Source of the DNA: a virus
Direction: 5' to 3' (one strand)
IMG/VR virus record: IMGVR_UViG_3300005527_002139
Location: 1-64,000 of that record
Length of the DNA: 64,000 bases
A model generated the notes under the pieces. That model searched no databases. It was not told the DNA's origin and was given only the letters and a program-made list of their open reading frames with translations. Shown piece by piece: positions 58,425 to 63,968 of this stretch. The position numbers were made by a program, and so were the translations under genes. How positions within the stretch are numbered: position 1 is the first letter of the stretch; the number at the start of each line of letters is the position of its first letter.

Positions 58425-58541
58425 GGTGCTCTCTGTTGGAATCGAACCAAACTGTTTAACTCCGTATCTTCCTTGCACGTTCAGCAGTTAGTCGACTTAG
58501 TACCTACTGGTGTTCTCAAGTGTAGTTAAACTTCAAAGAGC
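58425..58541 (-). ncRNA. tRNA-like element: acceptor and T-arm but no anticodon arm
   Basis: GCTCTTT/AGAGAGC form an acceptor-like stem ending A-C-C. A normal T-arm with TTCGATT follows upstream of it. Instead of D and anticodon arms there is a 7-bp helix (GTTTAAC/GTTAAAC, 58454-58460 and 58525-58531) closing about 60 bases. The layout recalls the tRNA-like domain of tmRNA, but the whole is only 117 bases. Confidence 0.4.
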
Positions 58542-58758
58542 ATTTATAAAGTGTCTAGCTACTCACACCACATGAGCCCTAGACTGAGCGGTTACTCTGT
58601 CCATAACATTTATTCTTTTGGAAAGGTGCTAAACCTCACCTAATGCGTCCCCGGATTCCCTACACGGGATCGGAAGGCCAATGCACTACACGCCTAGCAC
58701 TCTTTATGGTGACTGCCCCACCCCCTGTGTATAACGGGCAAGGGAGCCCGGGTTTTCC

Positions 58759-59331
58759 TTAGATCAATTCTTCGTGCTTAAGAATGTCCACAGCCTTACC
58801 ACTTAGGGCAATAGTTGTACGAACATTAAGCTCTAAGAGCTCGTCCTGCAATTTCTGCTTGGCCTTTTTGGCTTCTGCTACTTTTGCACGGAATGTATCT
58901 ACATCTTTGCGAGTCAATACAGAAGTACTAACTTCATCACTGTGGCCGTACAAACTTGCACGAGTGTCTTCTTTGCGGTTCCGAATTTTATTCAACTTGC
59001 CCTCAATGACTTGAGCAGACTCACGAACGTCATGAGCTGTTAGACCTGAAAAGAATTGGATATCTTTCTCAAGCTGAGCCAAGTCTGCCAACTTTTCATT
59101 GACACCTGCTTGTGCATTTGCACGGCTCACTGCCTTGCGAATTTCGTACAGCACATCTGTCAGTGCTACACGACGAAACACATTGCTGTTAAATTCCTGA
59201 GCAGCCTTAGATATTTCAGCTTCAGCCTCTTGGAACTCGTTGATGCGAATTGTTTGTGTCAACGTGATACTTTTAACAGTATCGTTGATGCTGTTCTGAA
59301 GTGCGCTTGCTTTACGAAGTGTAAGTTCCAT
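58759..59331 (-). CDS. Conserved helical phage protein, unknown function
   Basis: A 190-residue, all-helical protein (MELTLRKASALQNSINDTVK; later LNKIRNRKEDTRASLYGHSD and AKQKLQDELLELNVRTTIAL). Heptad-like repeats suggest a coiled-coil dimer. AAAGGA lies before the ATG and a consensus promoter is 27 bases upstream of the start. It lies in the tRNA region but is expressed from its own promoter. Confidence 0.78.
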   Translation of the reverse strand: MELTLRKASALQNSINDTVKSITLTQTIRINEFQEAEAEISKAAQEFNSNVFRRVALTDVLYEIRKAVSRANAQAGVNEKLADLAQLEKDIQFFSGLTAHDVRESAQVIEGKLNKIRNRKEDTRASLYGHSDEVSTSVLTRKDVDTFRAKVAEAKKAKQKLQDELLELNVRTTIALSGKAVDILKHEELI

Positions 59332-59357
59332 GTTTGTGTCCTTTTCTCTATGTGTTA

Positions 59358-59386
59358 ATTGTATATGATTTGTGTCTACTTGTCAA
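59358..59386 (-). promoter_or_regulatory. Sigma70 promoter TTGACA-17-TACAAT
   Basis: TTGACA at 59386-59381, a 17-base spacer and TACAAT at 59363-59358, directed at the 59331 gene, the following RNA region, the Bax-inhibitor-like gene and tRNA-Val. Confidence 0.75.
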
Positions 59387-59401
59387 GTATTTTTTAATGT
59401 C

Positions 59402-59491
59402 TGGCGGAAGCGGTGAGATTCGAACTCACGGACCCTTTCGAGTCTTTAGTTTTCAAGACTAACGCAATAAGCCGGGCTCTGCCACGCTTCC
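59402..59491 (-). tRNA. tRNA-Ser(TGA)
   Basis: Class II with long variable arm, anticodon loop CTTGAAA in TTAGT/ACTAA, acceptor GGAAGCG/CGCTTCC, CCA encoded. Confidence 0.92.
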
Positions 59492-59505
59492 TTTGAAAAT
59501 AAAAC

Positions 59506-59584
59506 TGGTTGCGGAGGCAGGATTCGCACCTGCGATCTCTAGCTTATGAGACTAGCGAGGACGACTGGACTCCTCTACTCCGCT
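59506..59584 (-). tRNA. Initiator-type tRNA-fMet(CAT)
   Basis: Anticodon loop CTCATAA. Positions 1 and 72 are A and A (no pair) while 2-7 pair with 66-71, and the D-stem has A11-T24; both are initiator marks. The T-loop is TGCGAAT. The three G-C pairs usual at the base of the initiator anticodon stem are absent. CCA encoded. Confidence 0.85.
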
Positions 59585-60246
59585 TCAAAATATTATACAG
59601 CTGACAACTCATTAGTACTTCCATCGTTATAAGCACCATTCACCCGAATTAACAAGCTCGAGCGGGACTCGGTACGTCACTTGGGATACTAGTCCAGTTA
59701 GCAACCAATCTGCGCCGATCTTCCGATCAGCCGGGAGTTGAACCCGTCCCCTTCTACTATATCAGTCCTTCGAAGAAACCTTTATAGCGTGACATTCTCT
59801 TGCTGACAACGAATTGTCATGTGCATAACATTTCTGCTATTCTGAAACACACTACGACATTGTTATACAACCAGCTCTAATTGCTGTTTGTGGTAATGTG
59901 TTTTAGAATAGTGTTAAGACTGAGATTACATCTTAACCATAAGCACCTCTAGCATTACCGTACACCTTGCGAGTATACGTTCTCTAGACATCCACTAAGT
60001 CCATATCACTATGTAACCTAGTCTGCTTACAGTATCGCCGTTTTAAGTCAGGCAGTAGACTTGACGCCATATGCTATTCTACACCATCTATTCCGTTAAC
60101 CTTGCGAGCTATTCGAGTGCGCTAACACCCTACGAAACTTCCAGTATAAACTAATGTTACCTTGCGAGCTTCATTAGACTTGATTGTGTTACCACTCAAG
60201 TATTAGATACTTTTCACATACGACCGAGGCAGTCTTTGCATTTTTG
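59585..60246 (-). other. Long non-coding region with repeated hairpins
   Basis: No gene is seen in 660 bases. It has a 15-base inverted repeat (59837-59851 / 59897-59911, one mismatch), GTTAAGA/TCTTAAC (59913-59937), a T-arm-like GGTTCAACTCCCG near 59735 followed by a GGAA-loop hairpin, and copies of CCTTGCGAG at 59965, 60100 and 60160. Confidence 0.45.
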
Positions 60247-60318
60247 TTTAAATGATCGGATTTGAACCGACAGCATTCTTCTTAACAGGAAGATGATCTA
60301 CCATTGATCTACATTAAC
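60247..60318 (-). tRNA. tRNA-Asn(GTT), atypical copy without CCA
   Basis: D-arm, anticodon loop CTGTTAA in CTTC/GAAG and T-arm (TTCAAAT) are normal. The acceptor has two mismatches and the 3' end reads A-C-A-A. CTGAGGCAG and CTGCCTCGG outside the gene can pair and enclose it. It may be a decaying copy, since another tRNA-Asn(GTT) exists at 62169. Confidence 0.6.
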
Positions 60319-60811
60319 CTACCGCGATGAGCTGCCTCAGTTGCTTCATACTCTTTTGGAATACAAAATACAACTCACCACATACCTTTTGCCTCGCGAG
60401 CTACTCAGTGATGTTTCACGATCGGTGTACTGTATTACTACAGCCCACTAACCATTTACATTGTATACGAGCTCTTAGGTGCGACCCCTCGAACAAGTAC
60501 ACTACCCTTTCTCATACCAACTAACTGATTGGTTTTATATGGAAGTCAGCACCACCTGTTACTTTTCACTGCCCCGTGTTCCTTGCGGCACGTCGAACAA
60601 TGTTCTTTCCCATACATCAGCTTTGCTGTTACATCCACCGGTCTTATGAGTGAACGCTACCTCGCGGTAGTGAGCAGGCTTGTTTACGTGAACCATTGCT
60701 GGCGCTAGTATGTAGGCATTCTAGCTTTGGGTGTGTCGCCACACTTATTCTTTGTAAACGGCAAGCCGCCTACAGGATGATAAACCACCCTTAAATTCTT
60801 AACATGTGTCT
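60319..60811 (-). other. Non-coding spacer downstream of a promoter
   Basis: About 490 bases with small hairpins (CTACC-tcgc-GGTAG; GTGTG-tcgc-CACAC) and one more CCTCGCGAGCT element (60392). One short frame (60546-60617) would give a 23-residue Cys/His peptide. Nothing else coding was seen. Confidence 0.4.
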
Positions 60812-60840
60812 ATTTTAGCAAATTTTTACTGTCTTGTCAA
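60812..60840 (-). promoter_or_regulatory. Sigma70 promoter TTGACA-17-TAAAAT
   Basis: TTGACA at 60840-60835 and TAAAAT at 60817-60812, 17 bases apart. It directs transcription into the long structured region and the Asn, fMet and Ser tRNAs. Confidence 0.72.
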
Positions 60841-60869
60841 CATCTTTTTAAAAATATTTCTAAAACATT

Positions 60870-60943
60870 TGGAGCGGGTAGCGAGAATCGAACTCGCGAA
60901 TAAACCTTGGCAAGGTTTCAGGTTACCATTACATCATACCCGC
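60870..60943 (-). tRNA. tRNA-Gly(GCC)
   Basis: Acceptor GCGGGTA/TACCCGC, anticodon loop TTGCCAA in AAACC/GGTTT, CCA encoded. Confidence 0.93.
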
Positions 60944-60948
60944 ATATT

Positions 60949-61023
60949 TGGTGGACCGTCGGGGGATCGAACCCCGACCTAAGCCTTGCAAAGGCCCCGT
61001 GCTCCCATTATCACTAACAGCCC
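60949..61023 (-). tRNA. tRNA-Ala(TGC)
   Basis: Anticodon loop TTTGCAA, T-loop TTCGATC, acceptor GGGCTGT/ACGGTCC with wobble pairs, CCA encoded. Confidence 0.9.
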
Positions 61024-61029
61024 AAAAAA

Positions 61030-61107
61030 TGGTCGGAGTACAAGGATTCGAACCTTGGACCCCCTGGTCCCAAACCAGGTGCGCTAGCCAGACTGCGCCA
61101 CACTCCG
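61030..61107 (-). tRNA. tRNA-Pro(TGG)
   Basis: Anticodon loop TTTGGGA in CCTGG/CCAGG, acceptor CGGAGTG/TACTCCG, CCA encoded. Confidence 0.93.
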
Positions 61108-61108
61108 A

Positions 61109-61333
61109 TTATACTTTTCTTAGATACTCTCTACCAATTTTGCCTTCTTGAATTTCAAGCAGTGCAGAAACTGGCGCATTAACTTGGGTAGACATTTCGT
61201 CGTTCCTGTGTTTCCTTGCTATTTCTCTAGCTCTAACTGAAGCAATTAATACTAGATCAAATCTACCACCAACATTTTCAACACATTTATTAGTATCAAT
61301 AGTTGGACCACGACTTAAAGTTTTTGCTTTCAT
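61109..61333 (-). CDS. rpoZ: RNA polymerase omega subunit (RpoZ-like)
   Basis: A 74-residue protein. CVENVGGRFDLVLIASVRAR and APVSALLEIQEGKI match the conserved core of bacterial omega (V-E-K-I-G-N-R-F-D-L-V-L... and A-L-x-E-I-x-x-G). Omega binds beta-prime and helps RNAP assembly. In E. coli its N-terminal MARVT residues help form ppGpp site 1. Here the N-terminus is different and lacks that Arg. AAAAGG lies before the ATG. It sits between tRNA-Gly and tRNA-Pro genes in the same transcript. Confidence 0.85.
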   Translation of the reverse strand: MKAKTLSRGPTIDTNKCVENVGGRFDLVLIASVRAREIARKHRNDEMSTQVNAPVSALLEIQEGKIGREYLRKV

Positions 61334-61349
61334 ATCTACCTTTTAAAAT

Positions 61350-61423
61350 TGGAGCGGGATATCAGAATCGAACTGATGACCGAAGATTGGAAATCTGCTG
61401 TTTTACCATTAAACTAATCCCGC
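61350..61423 (-). tRNA. tRNA-Gly(TCC)
   Basis: Acceptor GCGGGAT/ATCCCGC, anticodon loop TTTCCAA, CCA encoded. Confidence 0.92.
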
Positions 61424-61433
61424 TTACTAACAT

Positions 61434-61517
61434 TGGTGCCCCAGGTCGGACTCGAACCGACACGCCTTGCGGCACTGGCTTCTAAGACCAGCGTGGCTAC
61501 CATTACACCACCGGGGC
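61434..61517 (-). tRNA. tRNA-Leu(TAG)
   Basis: Class II with variable arm GCC-gcaa-GGC, anticodon loop CTTAGAA in CTGGT/GCCAG, acceptor GCCCCGG, CCA encoded. It is the only Leu tRNA seen. Confidence 0.93.
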
Positions 61518-61531
61518 AAAAACTAACACTT

Positions 61532-61605
61532 TGGTGCCCCTACACAGAATCGAACTGCAAACTACGGATTACAAAACCGTCGTTATACCATTTAACTATA
61601 AGGGC
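61532..61605 (-). tRNA. tRNA-Thr(TGT)
   Basis: Anticodon loop TTTGTAA, acceptor GCCCTTA/TAGGGGC, CCA encoded. Confidence 0.9.
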
Positions 61606-61624
61606 AAAAACTTTCTATATTTTA

Positions 61625-61652
61625 ATTGTACACTCTTTACAATCAAAGTCAA
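61625..61652 (-). promoter_or_regulatory. Sigma70 promoter TTGACT-16-TACAAT
   Basis: TTGACT at 61652-61647 and TACAAT at 61630-61625. It drives Thr, Leu, Gly, omega, Pro, Ala and Gly genes as one unit. Confidence 0.68.
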
Positions 61653-61658
61653 CTAATA

Positions 61659-61735
61659 TGGCGCACCGTAGGGGACTCGAACCCCTGGCCTCTTGCGTGA
61701 CAGGCAAGCGATCTAACCAACTGAGCTAACGGTGC
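61659..61735 (-). tRNA. tRNA-Asp(GTC)
   Basis: Acceptor GCACCGT/ACGGTGC, anticodon loop CTGTCAC in CTTGC/GCAAG, CCA encoded. Confidence 0.93.
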
Positions 61736-61750
61736 AAAATCTTTAATAAA

Positions 61751-61976
61751 TTGTTTGAGGAAGTTCTTGACACGCATCACCAACTTGCGTCAAGACCTCA
61801 TTACAGGCCTAGTAGTTCCGCCGCCTTCCTGGAGTTTGGAATAGTTCTTGCCCTTTGACTCGATGGTGTCTCGTCATACTCTAGAACCCTCCTGCTTCAT
61901 GGGTATCAAGGCCGAGCATTTCTGCTACGCAATCACCTTTTCGTTCACCCCTAGCGGACTAGGTAACCTTAAACAA
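61751..61976 (-). ncRNA. Stem-closed 226-base element with a tiny ORF
   Basis: The ends (61751-61760 and 61967-61976) pair at nine of ten positions on the minus strand. Inside are CCTAG-tccg-CTAGG and a CTTGAC...GTCAAG hairpin. A 22-codon frame (ATG 61877, stop 61809) has AGGAGG ten bases before and overlaps the stop of a shorter upstream frame by ATGA. It may encode a mini peptide or be a regulatory RNA. Confidence 0.4.
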
Positions 61977-61990
61977 CTTACTAAAAAACT

Positions 61991-62065
61991 TGGTACACGA
62001 TACGAGAATCGAACTCGTCTTTCCGCCTTGAAAGGGCAGCGTCCTAACCGATAGACGAATCGTGC
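61991..62065 (-). tRNA. tRNA-Glu(TTC)
   Basis: Anticodon loop CTTTCAA in CTGCC/GGCGG, acceptor GCACGAT/ATCGTGT, CCA encoded. Confidence 0.93.
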
Positions 62066-62073
62066 ATTTAATT

Positions 62074-62163
62074 TGGCGGAGCGTCAGGGAGTCGAACCCT
62101 GTGACCCTTTTTACGTGATCTACGGTTTAGCAAACCGCTGCCTTACCATCCGGCCCACGCTCC
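62074..62163 (-). tRNA. tRNA-Ser(GCT)
   Basis: Class II tRNA, anticodon loop TTGCTAA, acceptor GGAGCGT/ACGCTCC, CCA encoded. Confidence 0.92.
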
Positions 62164-62168
62164 TAAAT

Positions 62169-62244
62169 TGGCTCCTCAGCGTGGGATCGAACCACGGACA
62201 CCTTGATTAACAGTCAAGTGCAACTACCGCTGTGCTACTGAGGA
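62169..62244 (-). tRNA. tRNA-Asn(GTT)
   Basis: Anticodon loop CTGTTAA in CTTGA/TCAAG, acceptor TCCTCAG/CTGAGGA, CCA encoded. It is the first tRNA after the array promoter. Confidence 0.93.
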
Positions 62245-62249
62245 ATAAA

Positions 62250-62293
62250 TCTGCTTTCAACTGTACACTTTTGTACACAGATGAAAACAGATT
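62250..62293 (-). promoter_or_regulatory. Long leader hairpin of the tRNA transcript
   Basis: AATCTG...CAGATT, TTTCA...TGAAA and TGTACA...TGTACA nest into one near-continuous hairpin between the promoter and the first tRNA. It could be a processing site or protective leader structure. Confidence 0.5.
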
Positions 62294-62351
62294 AATCTGT
62301 TTCCGTATTCAACTTTTTAAAGAACGTTTGTAAACTTGTTACAGTTTACGT

Positions 62352-62380
62352 AGTATAACACCGAAAAAGTTCTGTGTCAA
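62352..62380 (-). promoter_or_regulatory. Sigma70 promoter TTGACA-17-TATACT
   Basis: TTGACA at 62380-62375 and TATACT at 62357-62352 with a 17-base spacer. It is the head of the tRNA array (Asn, Ser, Glu, Asp). Confidence 0.78.
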
Positions 62381-62444
62381 CTACTTTTTAAAATCTTTTT
62401 ACTTGAACAACTCTGCAGCCGCTTTGTTGTTTAAGTAAGTGTCT

Positions 62445-62473
62445 ATTGTATTGCCTTATTGCTTGCCTGTCAA
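62445..62473 (-). promoter_or_regulatory. Sigma70 promoter TTGACA-17-TACAAT
   Basis: A second promoter about 90 bases upstream of the first (TTGACA 62473-62468, TACAAT 62450-62445), so the array has tandem starts. Confidence 0.72.
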
Positions 62474-62500
62474 CTGTTTTTTTGTTGTTTTTACGCAACA

Positions 62501-62531
62501 AAAAACCCTGGGTGTTTAGTCCAGGGTTTTT
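62501..62531. terminator. Factor-independent terminator
   Basis: AAAAACCCTGG and CCAGGGTTTTT pair around an eight-base loop, with poly-T on both sides. It insulates the tRNA promoters from the upstream genes. Confidence 0.8.
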
Positions 62532-62550
62532 AAAGTTTGTTAGTGCTTAC

Positions 62551-62667
62551 TTACAACTTCATAACCCTAGTCATGGTGGCGTCACTGCCTGGATTCTCTG
62601 ATCCAAGTGTTGTTGACGCTACGGGGGATAGTGTTACGAATAGCATTGAAAGCATTTCCTTTTTCAT
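62551..62667 (-). CDS. Possible 38-residue exported peptide
   Basis: A short frame from ATG 62667 to TAA 62551. The N-terminus (MKKEMLSMLFVTLSPVASTT) resembles a short signal peptide. GATAAATA lies six bases before the ATG and a sigma70 promoter lies just upstream of that. A terminator follows. There is no good ribosome site, which fits the leaderless pattern. Confidence 0.4.
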   Translation of the reverse strand: MKKEMLSMLFVTLSPVASTTLGSENPGSDATMTRVMKL

Positions 62668-62673
62668 ATATTT

Positions 62674-62681
62674 TATTTATC
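62674..62681 (-). promoter_or_regulatory. Late promoter GATAAATA
   Basis: GATAAATA with AAATAT before ATG 62667. It lies downstream of a sigma70 promoter, so this peptide could be made both early and late. Confidence 0.5.
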
Positions 62682-62702
62682 CCAGTTCTAAAAAACTACC
62701 TT

Positions 62703-62731
62703 ATAATAGGCTCAAAACGGAGATTTGTCAA
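62703..62731 (-). promoter_or_regulatory. Sigma70 promoter TTGACA-17-TATTAT
   Basis: TTGACA at 62731-62726, a 17-base spacer and TATTAT at 62708-62703, at the end of the SH3-like gene. Confidence 0.7.
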
Positions 62732-63066
62732 CCAACCTCTTGTATGTTTGAAATGTTAAGTTCAACTGCTTGAACTCGATCATATCGAAAACTACGCCAG
62801 TTGTCAGCGTCTATGTCCCAAACATTGATTGTGCCAGGCTTGCTTGGCTTTGAACTGTTGGATGGACGTGACTTTTCTGGAATATAATTCAAACTTTTTG
62901 TACAGGTCATAATTCTTTGATCACCGTCTAGTTTGAGGAACGTCACTCTTAGGATCTGTTCTTTGAGCATCTGGGTCAGGGCTTCCTCTGTTGGGATCCC
63001 TTTTAGTGCCGCCATTGTATCTTGTACCGTAGATTCGGTCCCATCCACTGCTGTATTTTGCATCAT
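62728..63066 (-). CDS. SH3-barrel-type phage protein overlapping another gene
   Basis: The conserved part (LRVTFLKLDGDQRIMTCTKS; then LNYIPEK and TINVWDIDADNWRSFRYD) matches the small beta-barrel family common in T4-like phages. The start is uncertain: ATG 63066 has AAGG five bases upstream, ATG 63015 is nearer the domain, and GTG 63105 is the longest option. In every case it overlaps the next gene in another frame by 95 bases or more. Function unknown. Confidence 0.75.
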   Translation of the reverse strand: MMQNTAVDGTESTVQDTMAALKGIPTEEALTQMLKEQILRVTFLKLDGDQRIMTCTKSLNYIPEKSRPSNSSKPSKPGTINVWDIDADNWRSFRYDRVQAVELNISNIQEVG

Positions 63067-63109
63067 CTGCGCCTTTTCTTCTTGCACTGCCTTTTCCTCC
63101 GTCACTCAT
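62921..63109 (-). CDS. Conserved MSDGGKGS-type small phage protein
   Basis: A 62-residue hydrophilic protein beginning [20 protein letters not shown], followed by SGWDRIYG. The same start is found in many marine T4-like phages as a short protein next to the SH3-type gene. Its tail is longer than usual and lies in frame-shifted overlap with that gene. The ATG overlaps the clpP stop by one base. Confidence 0.75.
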   Translation of the reverse strand: MSDGGKGSARRKGADDAKYSSGWDRIYGTRYNGGTKRDPNRGSPDPDAQRTDPKSDVPQTRR

Positions 63110-63726
63110 TATCGTTTCTCTACAACTTTATCTGCTAAACCGTAATCAACCGCTTCTTGTGCATTTAAGAAAGTATCAAATTTCATTGTTTCAAAAAGCT
63201 CATCGTATTGTTTGCCTTTGGTGTTGTGTTTGACATACAGCTCGGTTAATCGCTTGTTGAGTTTTTTACTTTCTTCCATTGAACGAATAGCATCTTCAAA
63301 TTGAAGTTCTTGTACATGAACTGAACCACGTGTTCCAGGAGTACCTGAACTAACTCGATGTATCATAGTACGGCTTTCAGGCAGTACTACTCGCTTACCT
63401 GCCGTGCCTGCTTGTGCTAGGAACGAGCCCATTGAACATGCCTGACCCATGACAATAGTACGAATATCACATTTGATGTACTGCATTGTGTCGTAGATAG
63501 CTAGTCCTGCGGTAACTGCACCGCCAGGCGAATTAATATATAGGTTAATGTCTTTGTCTGGATTCTCTGCTTCTAAAAATAATAACTGTGCTACAATTAC
63601 ATTAGCCATATTATCTTCTACAGGGCCGTTGAGCATAACAATTCGATCTTTGAGCAAGCGGCTGTAAATATCATATGAACGCTCGCCGCGAGTCTCTTGT
63701 TCAACAACCATTGGGATTAGTGGCAT
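63109..63726 (-). CDS. clpP: ClpP-like serine protease
   Basis: A 205-residue protein with the ClpP triad: nucleophile Ser in [16 protein letters not shown] (about 98), His in SRTMIHRVS (about 121), and the Asp of the later conserved region. [20 protein letters not shown] is the family N-terminal signature. Normally 14 copies form a chamber fed by ClpA or ClpX. The phage also has a ClpA with a docking loop. The start follows the upstream gene by a TAATG-like overlap. Confidence 0.94.
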   Translation of the reverse strand: MPLIPMVVEQETRGERSYDIYSRLLKDRIVMLNGPVEDNMANVIVAQLLFLEAENPDKDINLYINSPGGAVTAGLAIYDTMQYIKCDIRTIVMGQACSMGSFLAQAGTAGKRVVLPESRTMIHRVSSGTPGTRGSVHVQELQFEDAIRSMEESKKLNKRLTELYVKHNTKGKQYDELFETMKFDTFLNAQEAVDYGLADKVVEKR

Positions 63727-63968
63727 TATCTTCTTCCTTCGTAAGTAATAGTTTCTTTTGGGCCAGCAGTAGTAAACTCAAGACCTGCCATCGAGCCAAC
63801 ATAGTTATTGCCTCGATGATTAAATTTAAGTATCATTTTAATTTTTCTTTGTATACTTACACTAATAAGCATGCCTGGGCGAAATTCTAGGATTTCAGCT
63901 GGCACTATTTCATTTTTATCCGTGCAGTGCAGATCAACAGTATCTGCGTATGTTTTTTTAACTGTCAT
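63726..63968 (-). CDS. Small conserved phage protein
   Basis: An 80-residue protein with [20 protein letters not shown] and [20 protein letters not shown], ending [17 protein letters not shown]. It looks like a compact beta domain. It overlaps ClpP at one base and the upstream gene by TAATG. Function unknown. Confidence 0.75.
   Translation of the reverse strand: MTVKKTYADTVDLHCTDKNEIVPAEILEFRPGMLISVSIQRKIKMILKFNHRGNNYVGSMAGLEFTTAGPKETITYEGRR

Larger units (their letters stand above)
58113..58758 (-). other. Structured non-coding region of 646 bases
   Basis: No convincing gene is seen. It holds CTGTGC/GCACAG and GGTAGT/ACTACC closed units, a GTGCTA/TAGCAC-closed unit, a perfect copy-like anticodon arm (58302-58320) and a tRNA-like element (58425-58541). 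Short frames have weak starts. It resembles a set of small stable RNAs, as T4 has in its tRNA region. Confidence 0.45.

Noticed and set aside
58425-58541. A full tmRNA
   Set aside because: Only about 117 bases lie between the ends, with no recognisable tag frame; tmRNA needs about 300 or more.
55460-60400. Possible CRISPR array, because of repeated short segments in the tRNA region
   Set aside because: Copies are few, unequal in length and not regularly spaced, and no cas genes are near.
60948-61151. Open frames on either strand running through the tRNA genes (also 55282-55476 and 56371-56628)
   Set aside because: They translate tRNA sequence and spacers. The tRNA folds with encoded CCA explain the sequence fully.
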